Shown here: positions 25,217 through 34,700 of the stretch, piece by piece
Layout of the letters: each line of letters opens with the position of its first letter
Position numbering within the stretch: the first letter of the stretch is position 1
Assembly: GCF_900143005.1 (NCBI RefSeq)
Contig: NZ_FRCS01000001.1
Coordinates: forward strand, 992,001 to 1,056,000
Origin: Cryptosporangium aurantiacum
GTDB lineage: Bacteria > Actinomycetota > Actinomycetes > Mycobacteriales > Cryptosporangiaceae
Direction: 5' to 3'
Length of the DNA stretch: 64,000 nucleotides
Position numbers and translations under genes: made by a program
Notes under the pieces: model-generated
Databases searched by the model: none
The model's input: only the letters and a program-made list of their open reading frames with translations
What the model was told of the DNA's origin: nothing

Positions 25217-27609
25217 CAGATCGGGGGAGTGGCCCGGCCCTGCATCGCCGCCCATACCCGGTCCGGGGTGCACGGCATGTCCAGGTGGGTCACCCCGTAC
25301 GGGGCAAGTGCGTCGACTACGGCGTTCACTACGGCCGGCGGCGAACCGACGGTCGCGGATTCACCGATGCCCTTCGCACCGATCGGATGGTGCGGCGACG
25401 GGGTGACCGTGAAGTCGGTCTCCCAGTCCGGGACCTCCATCGCGGTCGGGATCAGGTAGTCCATGAATGATCCGCCGAGGCAGTTGCCCTGCTCGTCGAA
25501 CCCGATGAACTCCATCAACGCCATGCCGACGCCGTCGGTCAGGCCACCGTGCACCTGACCCTCGATGATCATCGGGTTGATCCGGGTGCCGCAGTCGTCC
25601 ACCGCGATGAACCGGCGAACCTTGACGTGCCCGGTGCCCGGATCGACGTCGACGACGCAGATGTACGCGCCGTACGGGAACGTGAGGTTCGGCGGGTTGT
25701 ACGTGACCTCGGCGTCCAGGTTGCCGTCGATGCCGTCCGGCAGCTCGACCGTGCCGTGGGCGCCCATCGCGATCTCGGCCATCGTCTTGCCCTGGGACGG
25801 GTCGCCGGTGACGAACCAGCGGCCCTTCTCCCACTCCAGGTCCTCCGGCCGCACCTCGAGCATCGCCGCCGCGATCAGTTTGGCCTTCTCCCGCACCTTG
25901 CGGGTGGCCAGCGCGACCGCGCCGCCGCTGACCGGCGTCGACCGGCTCCCGTAGGTGCCGAGCCCGAACGGGGTGTTGTCGGTGTCGCCGTGCACGACCT
26001 CGATGTCCTCGGGCGGGATCCCGATCTCCTCGGCGACGATCTGCGCGAACGTCGTCTCGTGGCCCTGGCCCTGGGTCTGGACGGAAAGGCGCACGACGGC
26101 CTTGCCGGTCGGGTGGACGCGCACCTCGGCGCCGTCGGCCATGCCCAGCCCGAGGATGTCCATGTGGCGGCGGGGCCCGGCGCCGACGGTCTCGGTGAAG
26201 AACGAGATGCCGATGCCCATCAGCTCGCCGTTGGCCCTTTTCGAAGCCTGCTCGGCGCGCAGCTCGTCGTAGCCGGCCCGCGACAACGCCAGCCGCATCG
26301 TCTTCTCGTAGTCGCCGGAGTCGTACTCCCACCCGGTCTTGTTCGCGTACGGGAACTGTTCCGGCCGGATGAAGTTCTGCAAGCGGATCTGCGCGGGGTC
26401 GAGCTCGAGCTCGGCGGCGAGAACGTCGACCATCCGCTCGATCAGGTACACGGCCTCGGTGACCCGGAACGAACACGCGTAGGCCACCCCGCCCGGCGCC
26501 TTGTTCGTGTAGACGCCGGTGACCTTGCAGTACGCGGCCTGCAGGTCGTAGCTGCCGGTGAAGATGTGGAAGAAGCCGGCCGGGTACTTCGTCGGGTTCG
26601 CGCTGGCGTTGAACGCTCCGTGGTCGGCGATGACGTGCGTGCGCACCGCCAGGATCTTGCCCTCGCGAGTCGCCGCGACGTCGGCCTTCATGATGTAGTC
26701 GCGGGCGAACGACGTCGACATCAGGTTCTCCGACCGGTCCTCGACCCACTTCACCGGCTTGCCGGTCACGATCGAGCCGACGACGGCCAGGATGTAGCCG
26801 GGGTAGATGCCGACCTTGTTGCCGAAACCGCCGCCGATGTCCGGGCTGATCACTCGGATCTTGTGCTCGGGCAGACCCGCGACCAGCGCGAACACGGTCC
26901 GGTGCGCGTGCGGGGCCTGGGTGGTCTCGTACAGCGTCAGCTTGCCGTCGATCGCGTCGTAGTCGGCGATCGCGCCGCAGGTCTCCATCGGCGCCGGGTG
27001 CACGCGCGGGTAGATCACTTCCTCGGAGACGACCACCTCGGCGTCGGCGAAGACCGCGTCGGTCTCCGCCTCGTTGCCGGCTTCCCAGTCGAAGATGTGG
27101 TTGTCGGTCTTGCCTTCCTTGTCGTCCCGGATGATCGGCGCGTCCGCGTCGAGCGCCTTCCGGACGTCGATGACCGGGTCGAGGATGTCGTAGTCGACGT
27201 CGATCAGCTCGAGCGCGTCCCGGGCGGCGTACCGGTCCTCGGCGATGACGAACGCCACCTCCTGGCCCTGGAAGCGCACCTTGTCGGTGGCGAGCACGGC
27301 CTGGACGTCGTAGGACAGCGTCGGCGCCCAGGCCAGGTTGAGGCCCTCGAGGTCGGTGCCGGTGATGACCGCGAGCACCTTCGGATGCGCCAGCGCCTCG
27401 GTGGTGTCGATCGAGAGGATCTTCGCGTGCGCGACCGGGGAGCGCAGGATCGCGCCGTGCAGCATCCCGGGCAGCACGATGTCGTCCAGGTACTTGCCCT
27501 TCCCGCGGACGAAGCGCGGGTCCTCCTTGCGCTGGAGACGCCCGAAGCCGATCGGACGCGACTCGTCGCCTGCGGCGGGGTTGGTCTCGCGGGTTTCGGT
27601 GACGGTCAT
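25216..27609 (-). CDS. coxL: Aerobic CO dehydrogenase large subunit (form I)
   Basis: 797 residues from ATG 27609, overlapping the coxS stop by 4 nt. The loop AYACSFR (residues 376-382, bases 26464-26484) contains Cys379, the ligand bridging Cu to Mo in true (form I, AYXCSFR) CO dehydrogenases; form II enzymes have a different loop. The cofactor-binding DIGGGFGNK and [13 protein letters not shown] and the C-terminal [12 protein letters not shown] with the active-site Glu are present. It oxidises CO to CO2 with water, feeding electrons through CoxS and CoxM to the respiratory chain. Intact, with no missing key residue; strongly suggests ability to scavenge atmospheric CO. Confidence 0.96.
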   Translation of the reverse strand: MTVTETRETNPAAGDESRPIGFGRLQRKEDPRFVRGKGKYLDDIVLPGMLHGAILRSPVAHAKILSIDTTEALAHPKVLAVITGTDLEGLNLAWAPTLSYDVQAVLATDKVRFQGQEVAFVIAEDRYAARDALELIDVDYDILDPVIDVRKALDADAPIIRDDKEGKTDNHIFDWEAGNEAETDAVFADAEVVVSEEVIYPRVHPAPMETCGAIADYDAIDGKLTLYETTQAPHAHRTVFALVAGLPEHKIRVISPDIGGGFGNKVGIYPGYILAVVGSIVTGKPVKWVEDRSENLMSTSFARDYIMKADVAATREGKILAVRTHVIADHGAFNASANPTKYPAGFFHIFTGSYDLQAAYCKVTGVYTNKAPGGVAYACSFRVTEAVYLIERMVDVLAAELELDPAQIRLQNFIRPEQFPYANKTGWEYDSGDYEKTMRLALSRAGYDELRAEQASKRANGELMGIGISFFTETVGAGPRRHMDILGLGMADGAEVRVHPTGKAVVRLSVQTQGQGHETTFAQIVAEEIGIPPEDIEVVHGDTDNTPFGLGTYGSRSTPVSGGAVALATRKVREKAKLIAAAMLEVRPEDLEWEKGRWFVTGDPSQGKTMAEIAMGAHGTVELPDGIDGNLDAEVTYNPPNLTFPYGAYICVVDVDPGTGHVKVRRFIAVDDCGTRINPMIIEGQVHGGLTDGVGMALMEFIGFDEQGNCLGGSFMDYLIPTAMEVPDWETDFTVTPSPHHPIGAKGIGESATVGSPPAVVNAVVDALAPYGVTHLDMPCTPDRVWAAMQGRATPPI

Positions 27610-28076
27610 GCCTTCACCTCGCTGTTCTTCGCTGCCCACTGGACCGAGCGCACGATCGTCGAGTAACCCGTGCAGCGGCAGATCTGACCGGAGATCGCGG
27701 AGCGGATCTCGGTCTCGTCCGGGTCGGGGTTGCGGTCGAGGAGGGCTCGCGCGGTCATCATCATGCCCGGCGTGCAGAACCCACACTGCAGACCGTGCTC
27801 CGCCATAAAGCCTTTTTGGACGACGTCCAGCTCGCCGTTCTGAGCCAGGCCCTCCACCGTCTTCACTTCCCGGCCGGCGGCCATCGCGGCCAGCACCGTG
27901 CAGGACTTCACCGGTTCGCCGTCCATCAGCAGGACGCAGGTGCCGCAGTTGCTGGTGTCGCAGCCCCAGTGCGTCCCGGTCAGCCCCAGCGTGTCGCGGA
28001 CGAAGTGCACCAGCAGCGTGCGGGGTTCGCACTCGGCGGTGACCTCGGTGCCGTTGACGGTCATCGTGATCTGCAC
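27606..28076 (-). CDS. coxS: Aerobic CO dehydrogenase small subunit, 2x[2Fe-2S]
   Basis: 156 residues. First plant-type cluster ligands Cys39, Cys44, Cys47 and Cys59 ([12 protein letters not shown], then SC), second cluster Cys98, Cys101, Cys133 and Cys135 ([18 protein letters not shown]). It carries electrons from the Mo-Cu site in CoxL to FAD in CoxM. It starts 4 bp after coxM and overlaps coxL, typical of the M-S-L order. Confidence 0.96.
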   Translation of the reverse strand: MQITMTVNGTEVTAECEPRTLLVHFVRDTLGLTGTHWGCDTSNCGTCVLLMDGEPVKSCTVLAAMAAGREVKTVEGLAQNGELDVVQKGFMAEHGLQCGFCTPGMMMTARALLDRNPDPDETEIRSAISGQICRCTGYSTIVRSVQWAAKNSEVKA

Positions 28077-28080
28077 TGGA

Positions 28081-28953
28081 TCAGCCCTCCGAGGCCCGTG
28101 CGGTGGCGGTACGCAGGACGCGCTTGGTCAGTTCGGCCGCGAGGTGGCGCTTGTAGTCCACCGGGCCGCGCTGGTCGGCGACCGGGTCGCAGTCCTCGGC
28201 GGCTCGCTGGGCGGCCTCGGCGAACAGCTCTTCGCTCGGCGGGTTGCCGGTGAGGAGCTCCTCCGCCCGGGTGGCCGTGTGACCGTCCAGCCCGACCGAC
28301 GTCAGCCCGACCGCGGCGTGCGTGATCGTGCCTGCCGGGCTCAGCGTGATTGCGGCTCCGGCGGCGGCGATCGCCCAGTCGCCCACCCGGCGCTCGACCT
28401 TCTCGTAGGCGCTGCCGGAGCGCGGCAGGACCGGGAACCGGATCTCGGTGAGCAGCTCGTCCTGGGCGACCGCGGTCTCGTACGGGCCGCGGTGGAGCTC
28501 CGGCATCGTGAGGACCCGCTCGCCGTCCAGCCCGCGGATCACGACTTCGGCCCGTAACACTTCGCACACCGTCGACAGGTCCTCAGCCGGATCGGCCTGG
28601 CAGAGCGAACCGCCGATCGTCCCGCGGTTCCGGACGATCGGGTCGGCGATCACCTTCTCGGCGTCGGTGACGATCGGGAACAGCCGCGCGATCAGGTCGG
28701 ACGCCAGTAGGGTGGCGTGCCGGGTCAACGCTCCGATGCGGACGGTCGAGGCGTCCTCGACCAGGTAGTCCAGCTCGAACAGGTCGTTGATGTCGATCAG
28801 CCACTCGGGCCGGGCCAGGCGCAGTTTCATCATCGGCAGCAGGCTGTGTCCGCCCGCGATCACCCGCGACTCCGGGCCGTGTCTCTGTAACAGGGCCAGC
28901 GCGTCCTCGACGCTCTCCGCACGGGCGTAGTCAAAGGGAGCCGGAACTTGCAC
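28081..28953 (-). CDS. coxM: Aerobic CO dehydrogenase medium (FAD) subunit
   Basis: 290 residues from GTG 28953, which has GGAGG eight bases upstream; a longer open frame to 29055 would run into the divergent promoter and contains no family sequence. FAD-binding motifs [17 protein letters not shown] (about 29-45) and [15 protein letters not shown] (about 108-122) are those of the CO dehydrogenase FAD subunit. It is the promoter-proximal gene of the operon coxM-S-L-F-D-E-G and is divergent from a LysR gene. Confidence 0.94.
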   Translation of the reverse strand: MQVPAPFDYARAESVEDALALLQRHGPESRVIAGGHSLLPMMKLRLARPEWLIDINDLFELDYLVEDASTVRIGALTRHATLLASDLIARLFPIVTDAEKVIADPIVRNRGTIGGSLCQADPAEDLSTVCEVLRAEVVIRGLDGERVLTMPELHRGPYETAVAQDELLTEIRFPVLPRSGSAYEKVERRVGDWAIAAAGAAITLSPAGTITHAAVGLTSVGLDGHTATRAEELLTGNPPSEELFAEAAQRAAEDCDPVADQRGPVDYKRHLAAELTKRVLRTATARASEG

Positions 28954-28992
28954 CTGAGTGCCTCCACATCGGCAGATGGGATTTCCGCGGCC

Positions 28993-29026
28993 GACCTTGT
29001 TACCGGCGTTCACGGGTGTCAAGGTC
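28993..29026. promoter_or_regulatory. Candidate LysR-binding dyad in the coxM/lysR promoter
   Basis: GACCTTG (28993-28999) and CAAGGTC (29020-29026) are perfect inverted heptamers 20 bp apart in the 104-bp gap between the divergent coxM and lysR starts. LysR proteins typically bind such dyads to activate the divergent operon. Confidence 0.5.
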
Positions 29027-29057
29027 GTCATAAGCGAACGGTTAAGAGGTGTCATCG

Positions 29058-30002
29058 ATGACGCTGAGCCAGTTGCGAACCTTTGCTTTAGTCGTTCGGC
29101 TCGGATCGCTCCGCGCGGCTGCCGCGGAGCTCGGAGTCAGCGAGCCCGCCGTTTCGGCAGCGGTCGCCGCGCTGCGTCAGGAACTCGGCGATCCGCTGTT
29201 CGTGCGCGCCGGCGGGGGCATCGCGTTCACGCCGGGTGGGCGCCGCCTGGCCGTGCACGCGGAGGAGATCGTCGGCCTGGCCGACCAGGCTCGCCGCGAG
29301 GTGGCCGAGACGAACGGTTCGACGACGTCGCTGCGGGTCGCCGCGACCAGCGACTTCGCCGAGCACGCGGCGTGCGCTCTGCTCGACGCGTTCACCCGGC
29401 GGCTGCCGGACTGCGAGGTCGAGCTGGTGGTGTCGGACGGGGCGGCGCTCGGTGACGCGCTGGTCCGGCGTGCGGTCGACGTCGTCCTGGGGCCGCGCCC
29501 CGGGAGCGGGGGTTTCGACGCGGTGCCGTTCCTGCGGTACCAGCGGATCCTCGTCGCGTCGCCGGACCGTCCGCTGCCCGAGCTCTCGCTCGGTGCCGCG
29601 CTGCGCCAGGTATGGCTCACCGGGCCGGCCGGGCTGGAGGAACTGTCGGAGGAGGGGCGGTGGCTGGCCGGGCAGTCGGCCTGGCCCGACCTGGTGCGGT
29701 TCCCGAGCGAGACCGAGGCGGTCGCGGCGGCCCGGGCCGGCGACGGGGTGATGCTCGCGCTGGGGCACGTGGTGCGCGCCGACCTGCGGCACGGGACGCT
29801 GGTGCGGCTCCCCGTCCCCGGTACGCCGGTACAGGGGCTCTGGTACGCGACGTTGCTGGGGCGCGGGCGGGCGAGTGCGGCGGCGCGGGCGTTGCAGCAG
29901 TTCGTGACGACGCCCGGCGCGACCGCGGCGATGCTCGCCCCACCCGGCGCCGCCCCCACGGCCCCGCGTCGTCCTCCGGTGCACGTCGCACTTTGGAGCT
30001 AG
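29058..30002 (+). CDS. LysR-family regulator, probable regulator of the cox operon
   Basis: 314 residues from ATG 29058 with AAGAGG at eight bases; a GTG nine bases earlier is in frame. HTH: TLSQLRTFALVVRLGSLRAA and AAELGVSEPAVSAAVAALRQ. The effector domain (LRVAATSDFAEHAACALLDA) follows. Divergent placement next to coxM is common in actinobacterial CO dehydrogenase clusters and suggests it activates them. Its stop overlaps the convergent ABC permease by 4 bp. Confidence 0.88.
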   Translation: MTLSQLRTFALVVRLGSLRAAAAELGVSEPAVSAAVAALRQELGDPLFVRAGGGIAFTPGGRRLAVHAEEIVGLADQARREVAETNGSTTSLRVAATSDFAEHAACALLDAFTRRLPDCEVELVVSDGAALGDALVRRAVDVVLGPRPGSGGFDAVPFLRYQRILVASPDRPLPELSLGAALRQVWLTGPAGLEELSEEGRWLAGQSAWPDLVRFPSETEAVAAARAGDGVMLALGHVVRADLRHGTLVRLPVPGTPVQGLWYATLLGRGRASAAARALQQFVTTPGATAAMLAPPGAAPTAPRRPPVHVALWS

Positions 30003-30859
30003 GCGGCCTCACCCATCGGCGCTCTCGCCGGCTTAGTCGTCTTCGGCCAGTTTCGGGCAGGGCGACGGGCGAAGCGGCGGGTCGTCGCGGGGACGAAGAT
30101 CGCCAGGATCACGGCGGCGTAGAGGAGGGTCGCGGTGATCGGGTGGGCGAGGGGCCAGGCGCCCGCGTCCGGCGCGGTCGGGTTACCGCACAGCTCCCGC
30201 ACCGCCTGCCCGAGCGCGCTGACCGGGTTCCACTCGGCGATCGTCCGGAGCCACGTCGGCATCCCGCCGGTCGGCACCATCAGGTTCGACACCATCGCGA
30301 TCGGCAGGACGACCAGCGAGAGCTGCCCGGCGGCTTCCTGGCTCCGGAGCACCAGCCCCAGATAGAGCCCCACCCACGTCATCGCGAACTGGACCAGCAA
30401 TAACAAGCCCAAAGCAGCAGCCAACCGCCATACCCCGCGGTCGAACCGCCAGCCGACGAGTAGTCCGCACAGCCCCATCAGGACGAAGTTCACCAGCCCG
30501 TAGACGCTGGTCGCCAGCGCCTGCCCGAACGGCACCGCGGTGCGGCTGATCGGCATCGAGCGGTACCGGTCGACGACGCCCAGCTGCGCGTCCCGGGACA
30601 TCGTCACCAGCGGGGGAATGATGCTCACGGCGATCAGCACGAACAGCCCGGGGATCAGGTACTCCCGGTAGCCGCCGCCGGGCACCTGGATCGCGCTGCC
30701 GATGATGTAACCGAACGCGACGACCAGCACCAGCGGCGCCGACAGCGTCACGACGAGGCCCGCCGGGTCGTGGCGGAGTTTGGTGAGTATCCGTTCGGCC
30801 GCGGCGAGGCTGTCGACGACGGCTCCGCGTGTCCGTCCGTAGGGGAGGATCTCGGTCAC
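29999..30859 (-). CDS. ABC-2 type permease (DrrB-like)
   Basis: 286 residues, GTG 30859 overlapping the stop of the ATP-binding gene by 4 nt. Six hydrophobic segments, the first after a cytosolic N-terminal helix (LVVTLSAPLVLVVAFGYIIG), and GGMPTWLRTIAEWNPVSALG near the end, typical of daunorubicin-resistance DrrB/ABC-2 exporters. With the ATP-binding protein it should form an exporter of a hydrophobic or antibiotic-like compound. Substrate unknown. Confidence 0.86.
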   Translation of the reverse strand: MTEILPYGRTRGAVVDSLAAAERILTKLRHDPAGLVVTLSAPLVLVVAFGYIIGSAIQVPGGGYREYLIPGLFVLIAVSIIPPLVTMSRDAQLGVVDRYRSMPISRTAVPFGQALATSVYGLVNFVLMGLCGLLVGWRFDRGVWRLAAALGLLLLVQFAMTWVGLYLGLVLRSQEAAGQLSLVVLPIAMVSNLMVPTGGMPTWLRTIAEWNPVSALGQAVRELCGNPTAPDAGAWPLAHPITATLLYAAVILAIFVPATTRRFARRPARNWPKTTKPARAPMGEAA

Positions 30860-31776
30860 GCTGCACGCTCCGTCCGGTCGAGGAACACTTCGTCGAGGGT
30901 GGGGCGCCGGAGCCGGACGTCGGCGACGACCAGGCCGTCGGCGTCCAGGGCCCGTACGACGTCGGGCAGTGTCACCGCGCCGGCCGGGAGCGGTGCGGTG
31001 ACCCGCGTTCCGGCGACGTCCGGCCGGGCGGTGGCCCAGCGTCCGAGCACGGCGGCCACCGCGTCGGCGTCGGACGGATGCTCGACGACCACGTCGATGC
31101 GGGCGCCGAGGGTGTCCTTGAGGACGTCGGGGCTGCCTTCCGCCACGACACGGCCGCCGTCGACGATGACGACGTGGTCGGCGAGCCGGTCGGCCTCCTC
31201 GAGGTACTGCGTGGTGAGCAGGACGGTGGTGCCGGCGGCGGCTCGGTCGGCGACGCTCGTCCAGATCTCCTGGCGGCTGCGCGGGTCGAGGCCGGTGGTC
31301 GGCTCGTCCAGTACCAGCAGCGCCGGTTCGACCAGGAACGCCGCGATCAGGTCGAGCCGTCGGCGCATGCCGCCGGACCACGTGCGGACCAGGCGGTTCC
31401 CGGCCTCGGCCAGGTCGAAGCGGGCCAGCAACTCGTCCGCGCGGCGCCGGGCGGCGCGTCGGCCGAGGTGCAGCATCAGCCCGAGGATCACCAGGTTCTC
31501 GCGGCCGGTGAGGTCGTCGTCGACGGCGGCGTGCTGCCCGGCGAGGCCGATCAGCGCGCGGACGCGCTGCGGCTGGGTGACGACGTCGAATCCCCCGACG
31601 GTGGCGTGGCCCGCGTCGGGGGTGGCGAGCGTCGTCAGTATCCGGACCGCGGTCGTCTTGCCTGCGCCGTTCGGGCCGAGCAGGGCGCAGACGCTGCCTT
31701 TCCCCACTGTGAGGTCGAGCCCGTCCAGGGCGCGGACGTCGTCGTAGGTCTTCACCAGCTCGTGGGCTTCGATCAT
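30856..31776 (-). CDS. ABC transporter ATP-binding protein (DrrA-like)
   Basis: 306 residues from ATG 31776, preceded by GGGAGGG. Walker A GPNGAGKTTAVRILTTL, signature WSGGMRRRLDL, Walker B LLVLDEPTTGLD, and the C-terminal half (RRPTLDEVFLDRTERAA) characteristic of DrrA. It powers the adjacent permease. A dyad (31787-31813) lies directly upstream, shared with the divergent TetR gene, so derepression by a toxic compound is likely. Confidence 0.9.
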   Translation of the reverse strand: MIEAHELVKTYDDVRALDGLDLTVGKGSVCALLGPNGAGKTTAVRILTTLATPDAGHATVGGFDVVTQPQRVRALIGLAGQHAAVDDDLTGRENLVILGLMLHLGRRAARRRADELLARFDLAEAGNRLVRTWSGGMRRRLDLIAAFLVEPALLVLDEPTTGLDPRSRQEIWTSVADRAAAGTTVLLTTQYLEEADRLADHVVIVDGGRVVAEGSPDVLKDTLGARIDVVVEHPSDADAVAAVLGRWATARPDVAGTRVTAPLPAGAVTLPDVVRALDADGLVVADVRLRRPTLDEVFLDRTERAA

Positions 31777-31786
31777 CGAGCCCTCC

Positions 31787-31813
31787 CTTACTGCGATCGG
31801 TGTTCGCAGTAAG
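31787..31813. promoter_or_regulatory. TetR-type operator between ABC exporter and tetR gene
   Basis: CTTACTGCG and CGCAGTAAG are perfect 9-bp inverted arms around ATCGGTGTT. A direct copy of CGGTGTTCGCA (31798-31808) recurs at 31833-31843. The site lies 11 bp before the ATP-binding gene start (minus strand) and 52 bp before the TetR start. Confidence 0.7.
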
Positions 31814-31864
31814 GACGCTACCCGACTGGGTACGGTGTTCGCAAACGACGAATCAGGAGTGCTG

Positions 31865-32554
31865 ATGCCCGACGAGCCGATCTGGCTCCGCCCGGAACGA
31901 GCAGGGCACGGACCCGCGCCGGAGCACACCCGGGAGCGGATCGCGGCGGCGGGTATCGCGCTCGCGGACGCCGACGGGCTGGCCGCGGTGTCGATGCGCA
32001 AGGTCGCGGCCGCGCTGGGAGCCGGGACCGCGTCGCTCTACCGATACGTGGCCACCCGGGACGAGTTGGTGGCGCTGATGGTCGACGCGGTGAACGGCGA
32101 ACTCGGGTATCCGCGGCCGACGACCGGCGACTGGCGGGCCGACCTGCTGGCGATCGGTCACGACCTGCGGACGTTGTACCGGCGGCACACGTGGCTGGTG
32201 GAGATCCAGCCCGCGGCGACCGGCATCGGGCCGAACGGAGTGGCCTATCTGGAGCAGGCGCTGGCAGCGCTCAGCGTCCTGGACCGCCCGGCCGGGACGA
32301 AGCTGGAGGCGGTGGCGATGCTCAGCGGCGTAGTGAGCCTGTTGGCGCGGGACGAAGCGTCGGCGCGGTCGGCCAGTACGGCGGACGGTCGTGCGGCCAC
32401 CGCGCGCTACCTCGCTGCGGTGGCCACGCCGGAACGCTATCCGCACCTGGCCGCTGCGCTCGGATCGGTGGGAACCGCCCCTGCCGTGCACTCCGACCCC
32501 TTCGACCGCGTCATCGGCGGCCTGCTGGAAGGGCTTCTGGGTGGTCAGAGCTGA
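31865..32554 (+). CDS. TetR-family regulator of the ABC exporter
   Basis: 229 residues from ATG 31865 with AGGAG five bases upstream. HTH: TRERIAAAGIALADADGLAA, KVAAALGAGTASLYRYVATR. C-terminal part has the TetR class (TetR_C) pattern. Divergent from the DrrAB-like pair with an excellent dyad in between; expected to repress exporter and itself. It overlaps the convergent lipoprotein gene by 10 bp. Confidence 0.88.
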   Translation: MPDEPIWLRPERAGHGPAPEHTRERIAAAGIALADADGLAAVSMRKVAAALGAGTASLYRYVATRDELVALMVDAVNGELGYPRPTTGDWRADLLAIGHDLRTLYRRHTWLVEIQPAATGIGPNGVAYLEQALAALSVLDRPAGTKLEAVAMLSGVVSLLARDEASARSASTADGRAATARYLAAVATPERYPHLAAALGSVGTAPAVHSDPFDRVIGGLLEGLLGGQS

Positions 32555-33093
32555 GAGATGATCTTCTCCGCGGTAGCGGTGGCGACGGTCTGGTCGCCCG
32601 CTTCGTCGCCGGCGCCGGTCGCGTAGACGTCGACCAGCAGGTCACCGCTGCGGACGAAGAGGTGCCCGGCCGAGGTGTACGCCTCGTCGCCGACACCGTC
32701 GACGTCGATCGCGTCGGGGTCGCGCACCGCGAAGTCGTCCGCCGACGTGGGGGACAGGAACACCGCGAGCACGCCCTCCTCGAGCTGCCACTGGCAGGTG
32801 CGCGTCGGGCCGGAGTCGGCGTCGCCGCGGTCGACCTGGGTGATCTCCCGGGACGTCAGCGCGTTGACGTCGGCCGGGGTCAGCAGCTCGCACGGATTCG
32901 GGACCTCGCCGCTGTCAGCGGCGGTGTCGGTGGTCGGCTCGACGGTGGGGGAGGCGGAGGCTGCGGACGTCGTCGGACGCGGCGACGGCGCCGCATCGTC
33001 GGTGGAGACGTCGATCGAGCCGCACGCGGTGAGGGCGAACAGCCCGGTGGCGGCAGTGGCGGCGAGCAGGACGCGAACGGTCCGGGCGGTCAT
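32545..33093 (-). CDS. DUF3558-type lipoprotein
   Basis: 182 residues from ATG 33093. Signal peptide with lipobox LTAC (LFALTACGSIDVS), a Ser/Thr/Pro linker to about residue 62, then the conserved core VPNPCELLTPADVNALTSRE, TRTCQWQLEEG and DVYATGAGDEAGDQ. Matches the DUF3558 family of surface lipoproteins common in actinobacteria; function unknown. The two Cys residues (PCELL and TCQW) are the family pair and probably form a disulfide. Confidence 0.8.
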   Translation of the reverse strand: MTARTVRVLLAATAATGLFALTACGSIDVSTDDAAPSPRPTTSAASASPTVEPTTDTAADSGEVPNPCELLTPADVNALTSREITQVDRGDADSGPTRTCQWQLEEGVLAVFLSPTSADDFAVRDPDAIDVDGVGDEAYTSAGHLFVRSGDLLVDVYATGAGDEAGDQTVATATAEKIISQL

Positions 33094-33233
33094 CGTGCGT
33101 ACTCCTTCGGAGCAGGATGGCGGCCTCGGAGTGGATCCGGCCGTACGCACAGGGTCCCGTTCGTCGCAGACGGGGACGATCGGCAAAACGACGCCCGGTG
33201 TGTTCGTCGGGCGACACACGCCCCACGGGCATC

Positions 33234-34088
33234 TCAGGCGGCTTGGAACGACCGCTTGGCCAGCCCCATGAAGAAGCCGTCGACGGTCGTGGTCACCGGT
33301 GCTTCCGGGTCGGTCGCTGCGCCGAGCGTGACGAACAGCGGAGTGAAATGCTCGACGGTGGGGTGCGCGTACGGCATGCCCGGCGCGCGGTCGCGGAACG
33401 CGGACAGTTCCTCGACGTCGCCGCGCTTCAACGCGTCCGCGGCCCAGGCGTCGAACTCCGCCGACCAGCCGGGAGCTTCGGCGTCCAGGCGGTAGTCGCG
33501 CAGGAAGCGCAGGCCGTGGGTCATGAACCCGGAGCCGATGACCAGGACGCCTTGGTCACGCAGCGGCCGGAGCCGTTCGCCGAGCGCCAGCAGCCGGGCC
33601 GGGTCGTGGGTCGGGATGCTCATCTGCAGCACCGGCACGTCCGCGTCCGGGTACATGACCTTGAGCGGAACCCAGGCGCCGTGGTCGAGGCCCCGGTCGC
33701 GGTGCTCGTAGACGGTCTCGGTGTCGGGCAGTACCGAGAGCAACTGCGTGGCCAGGTCGCTGGCGTCCGGGGTGTCGTACCGCATCCGGTAGTACAGCGG
33801 GTCGAAGCCGCCGAAGTCGTAGACCGGCGTGGTGTTGGCCTGGGTGCTGCTCACCGAGAGCGGCGCGCTCTCCCAGTGCGCGGAGACGATCACGATCGCC
33901 CGCGGTTTCGGCAGCGACCGGGCCCAGGCGAACATCTCGTCCATCCAGAGCGTGTCCTCGAAGAGCGGTGGTGCGCCGTGGCTGAGGTAGATCGACGGCA
34001 GGGCGCCGTCCTCGGGCGTCCAGAGCCGGTGCGGCCCGGCGGCTGCGGCCTTCTGCAGGTGCGTCGCGAACGGGTGCGGACCGGCCAT
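33234..34088 (-). CDS. Class III extradiol dioxygenase (DODA/YgiD-type)
   Basis: 284 residues from ATG 34088. LSHGAPPLFEDT, IVIVSAHWESAPLSVSSTQ, RGLDHGAWVPLKVMYPDADV and GSGFMTHGLRFLRDY carry the His residues of the LigB-type metal site seen in DOPA 4,5-dioxygenases, ending with TVDGFFMGLAKRSFQ. It should open catechol-type rings or act on a similar dihydroxy compound. Divergent from a MarR gene with two operator-like dyads, suggesting induction by a phenolic or redox-active ligand. Confidence 0.87.
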   Translation of the reverse strand: MAGPHPFATHLQKAAAAGPHRLWTPEDGALPSIYLSHGAPPLFEDTLWMDEMFAWARSLPKPRAIVIVSAHWESAPLSVSSTQANTTPVYDFGGFDPLYYRMRYDTPDASDLATQLLSVLPDTETVYEHRDRGLDHGAWVPLKVMYPDADVPVLQMSIPTHDPARLLALGERLRPLRDQGVLVIGSGFMTHGLRFLRDYRLDAEAPGWSAEFDAWAADALKRGDVEELSAFRDRAPGMPYAHPTVEHFTPLFVTLGAATDPEAPVTTTVDGFFMGLAKRSFQAA

Positions 34089-34111
34089 GGCGGTGTCCTT
34101 CGGGGTCGGAG

Positions 34112-34129
34112 AAGTTGATCTCTCAACCA
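34112..34129. promoter_or_regulatory. MarR operator copy 1
   Basis: AAGTTGA-TCTC-TCAACCA, with the core GTTGA-N4-TCAAC perfectly paired. It lies 23 bp upstream of the dioxygenase start and 31 bp (centre to centre) from copy 2, i.e. three helical turns. Confidence 0.6.
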
Positions 34130-34142
34130 AAGTACGACGTGA

Positions 34143-34160
34143 AAGTTGAAGCGTCAACTT
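34143..34160. promoter_or_regulatory. MarR operator copy 2
   Basis: AAGTTGA-AGCG-TCAACTT, perfect 7-bp arms. It is nested in a wider dyad, GTACGAC (34132-34138) and GTCGTAC (34163-34169). It abuts the favoured ATG of the MarR gene. Confidence 0.68.
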
Positions 34161-34688
34161 ATGTCGTACACTGGAGGGGTGACCAGCTCTGCCGACCCCG
34201 GTGCCCCCGCCACGGCGCCGCTCTGGCTGGATCCCGACCAGCAGCGCACCTGGCTGCGGCTCGCGGGGCTCCTCATCAAGCTTCCGGCGGCACTCGACGC
34301 GCAGCTCCAGCGCGAGGCCGGCCTGAGCCACTTCGACTACATGGTGCTCTCGCGGCTGTCCGAGGCGCCGAACCGCACGCTGCGGATGAGCCAGCTCGCC
34401 GAGCTGGCCAACGGATCGCTGTCCCGGCTGTCGCACGTCGTCAAGCGGTTGGAGCAGCGCGGCTGGGTGCGGCGGCAGCCCTGCCCGGAAGACGGGCGGG
34501 CGACGAACGCCGTGCTCACCGAGGACGGCTGGGACAAGGTGGTGCAGACCGCGCCGGGGCACGTCGCGACGGTCCGGTCGCTGGTCGTCGACCCGCTCGA
34601 CCCAGCCCAGCTGGCGCAGTTCGGCGACCTGGTCGGCACGCTGCTCGCCCAGGTCGACCCCGCGGGCGACTGCCCCGGCCAGGACTAG
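34161..34688 (+). CDS. MarR-family transcriptional regulator
   Basis: 175 residues if started at ATG 34161; GTG 34179 is an alternative but its GGAGG is only one base away, too close to help. Core: LSHFDYMVLSRLSEAPNRTL, QLAELANGSLSRLSHVVKRL and the wing WVRRQPCPEDGRATNAVLTE, a standard MarR winged helix with dimerisation helices at both ends. It is divergent from the extradiol dioxygenase; the perfect operator overlapping its own 5' end implies autorepression, possibly on a leaderless message. Confidence 0.86.
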   Translation: MSYTGGVTSSADPGAPATAPLWLDPDQQRTWLRLAGLLIKLPAALDAQLQREAGLSHFDYMVLSRLSEAPNRTLRMSQLAELANGSLSRLSHVVKRLEQRGWVRRQPCPEDGRATNAVLTEDGWDKVVQTAPGHVATVRSLVVDPLDPAQLAQFGDLVGTLLAQVDPAGDCPGQD

Positions 34689-34700
34689 GCGGCGCCTCCG

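Noticed and set aside
25216-27609. Form II (xanthine-dehydrogenase-like) reading of CoxL
   Set aside because: The AYACSFR loop with the Cu-ligand Cys is the form I signature.
34179-34688. GTG 34179 as start of the MarR gene
   Set aside because: The GGAGG is one base from the GTG, too close for normal initiation; kept only as an alternative.
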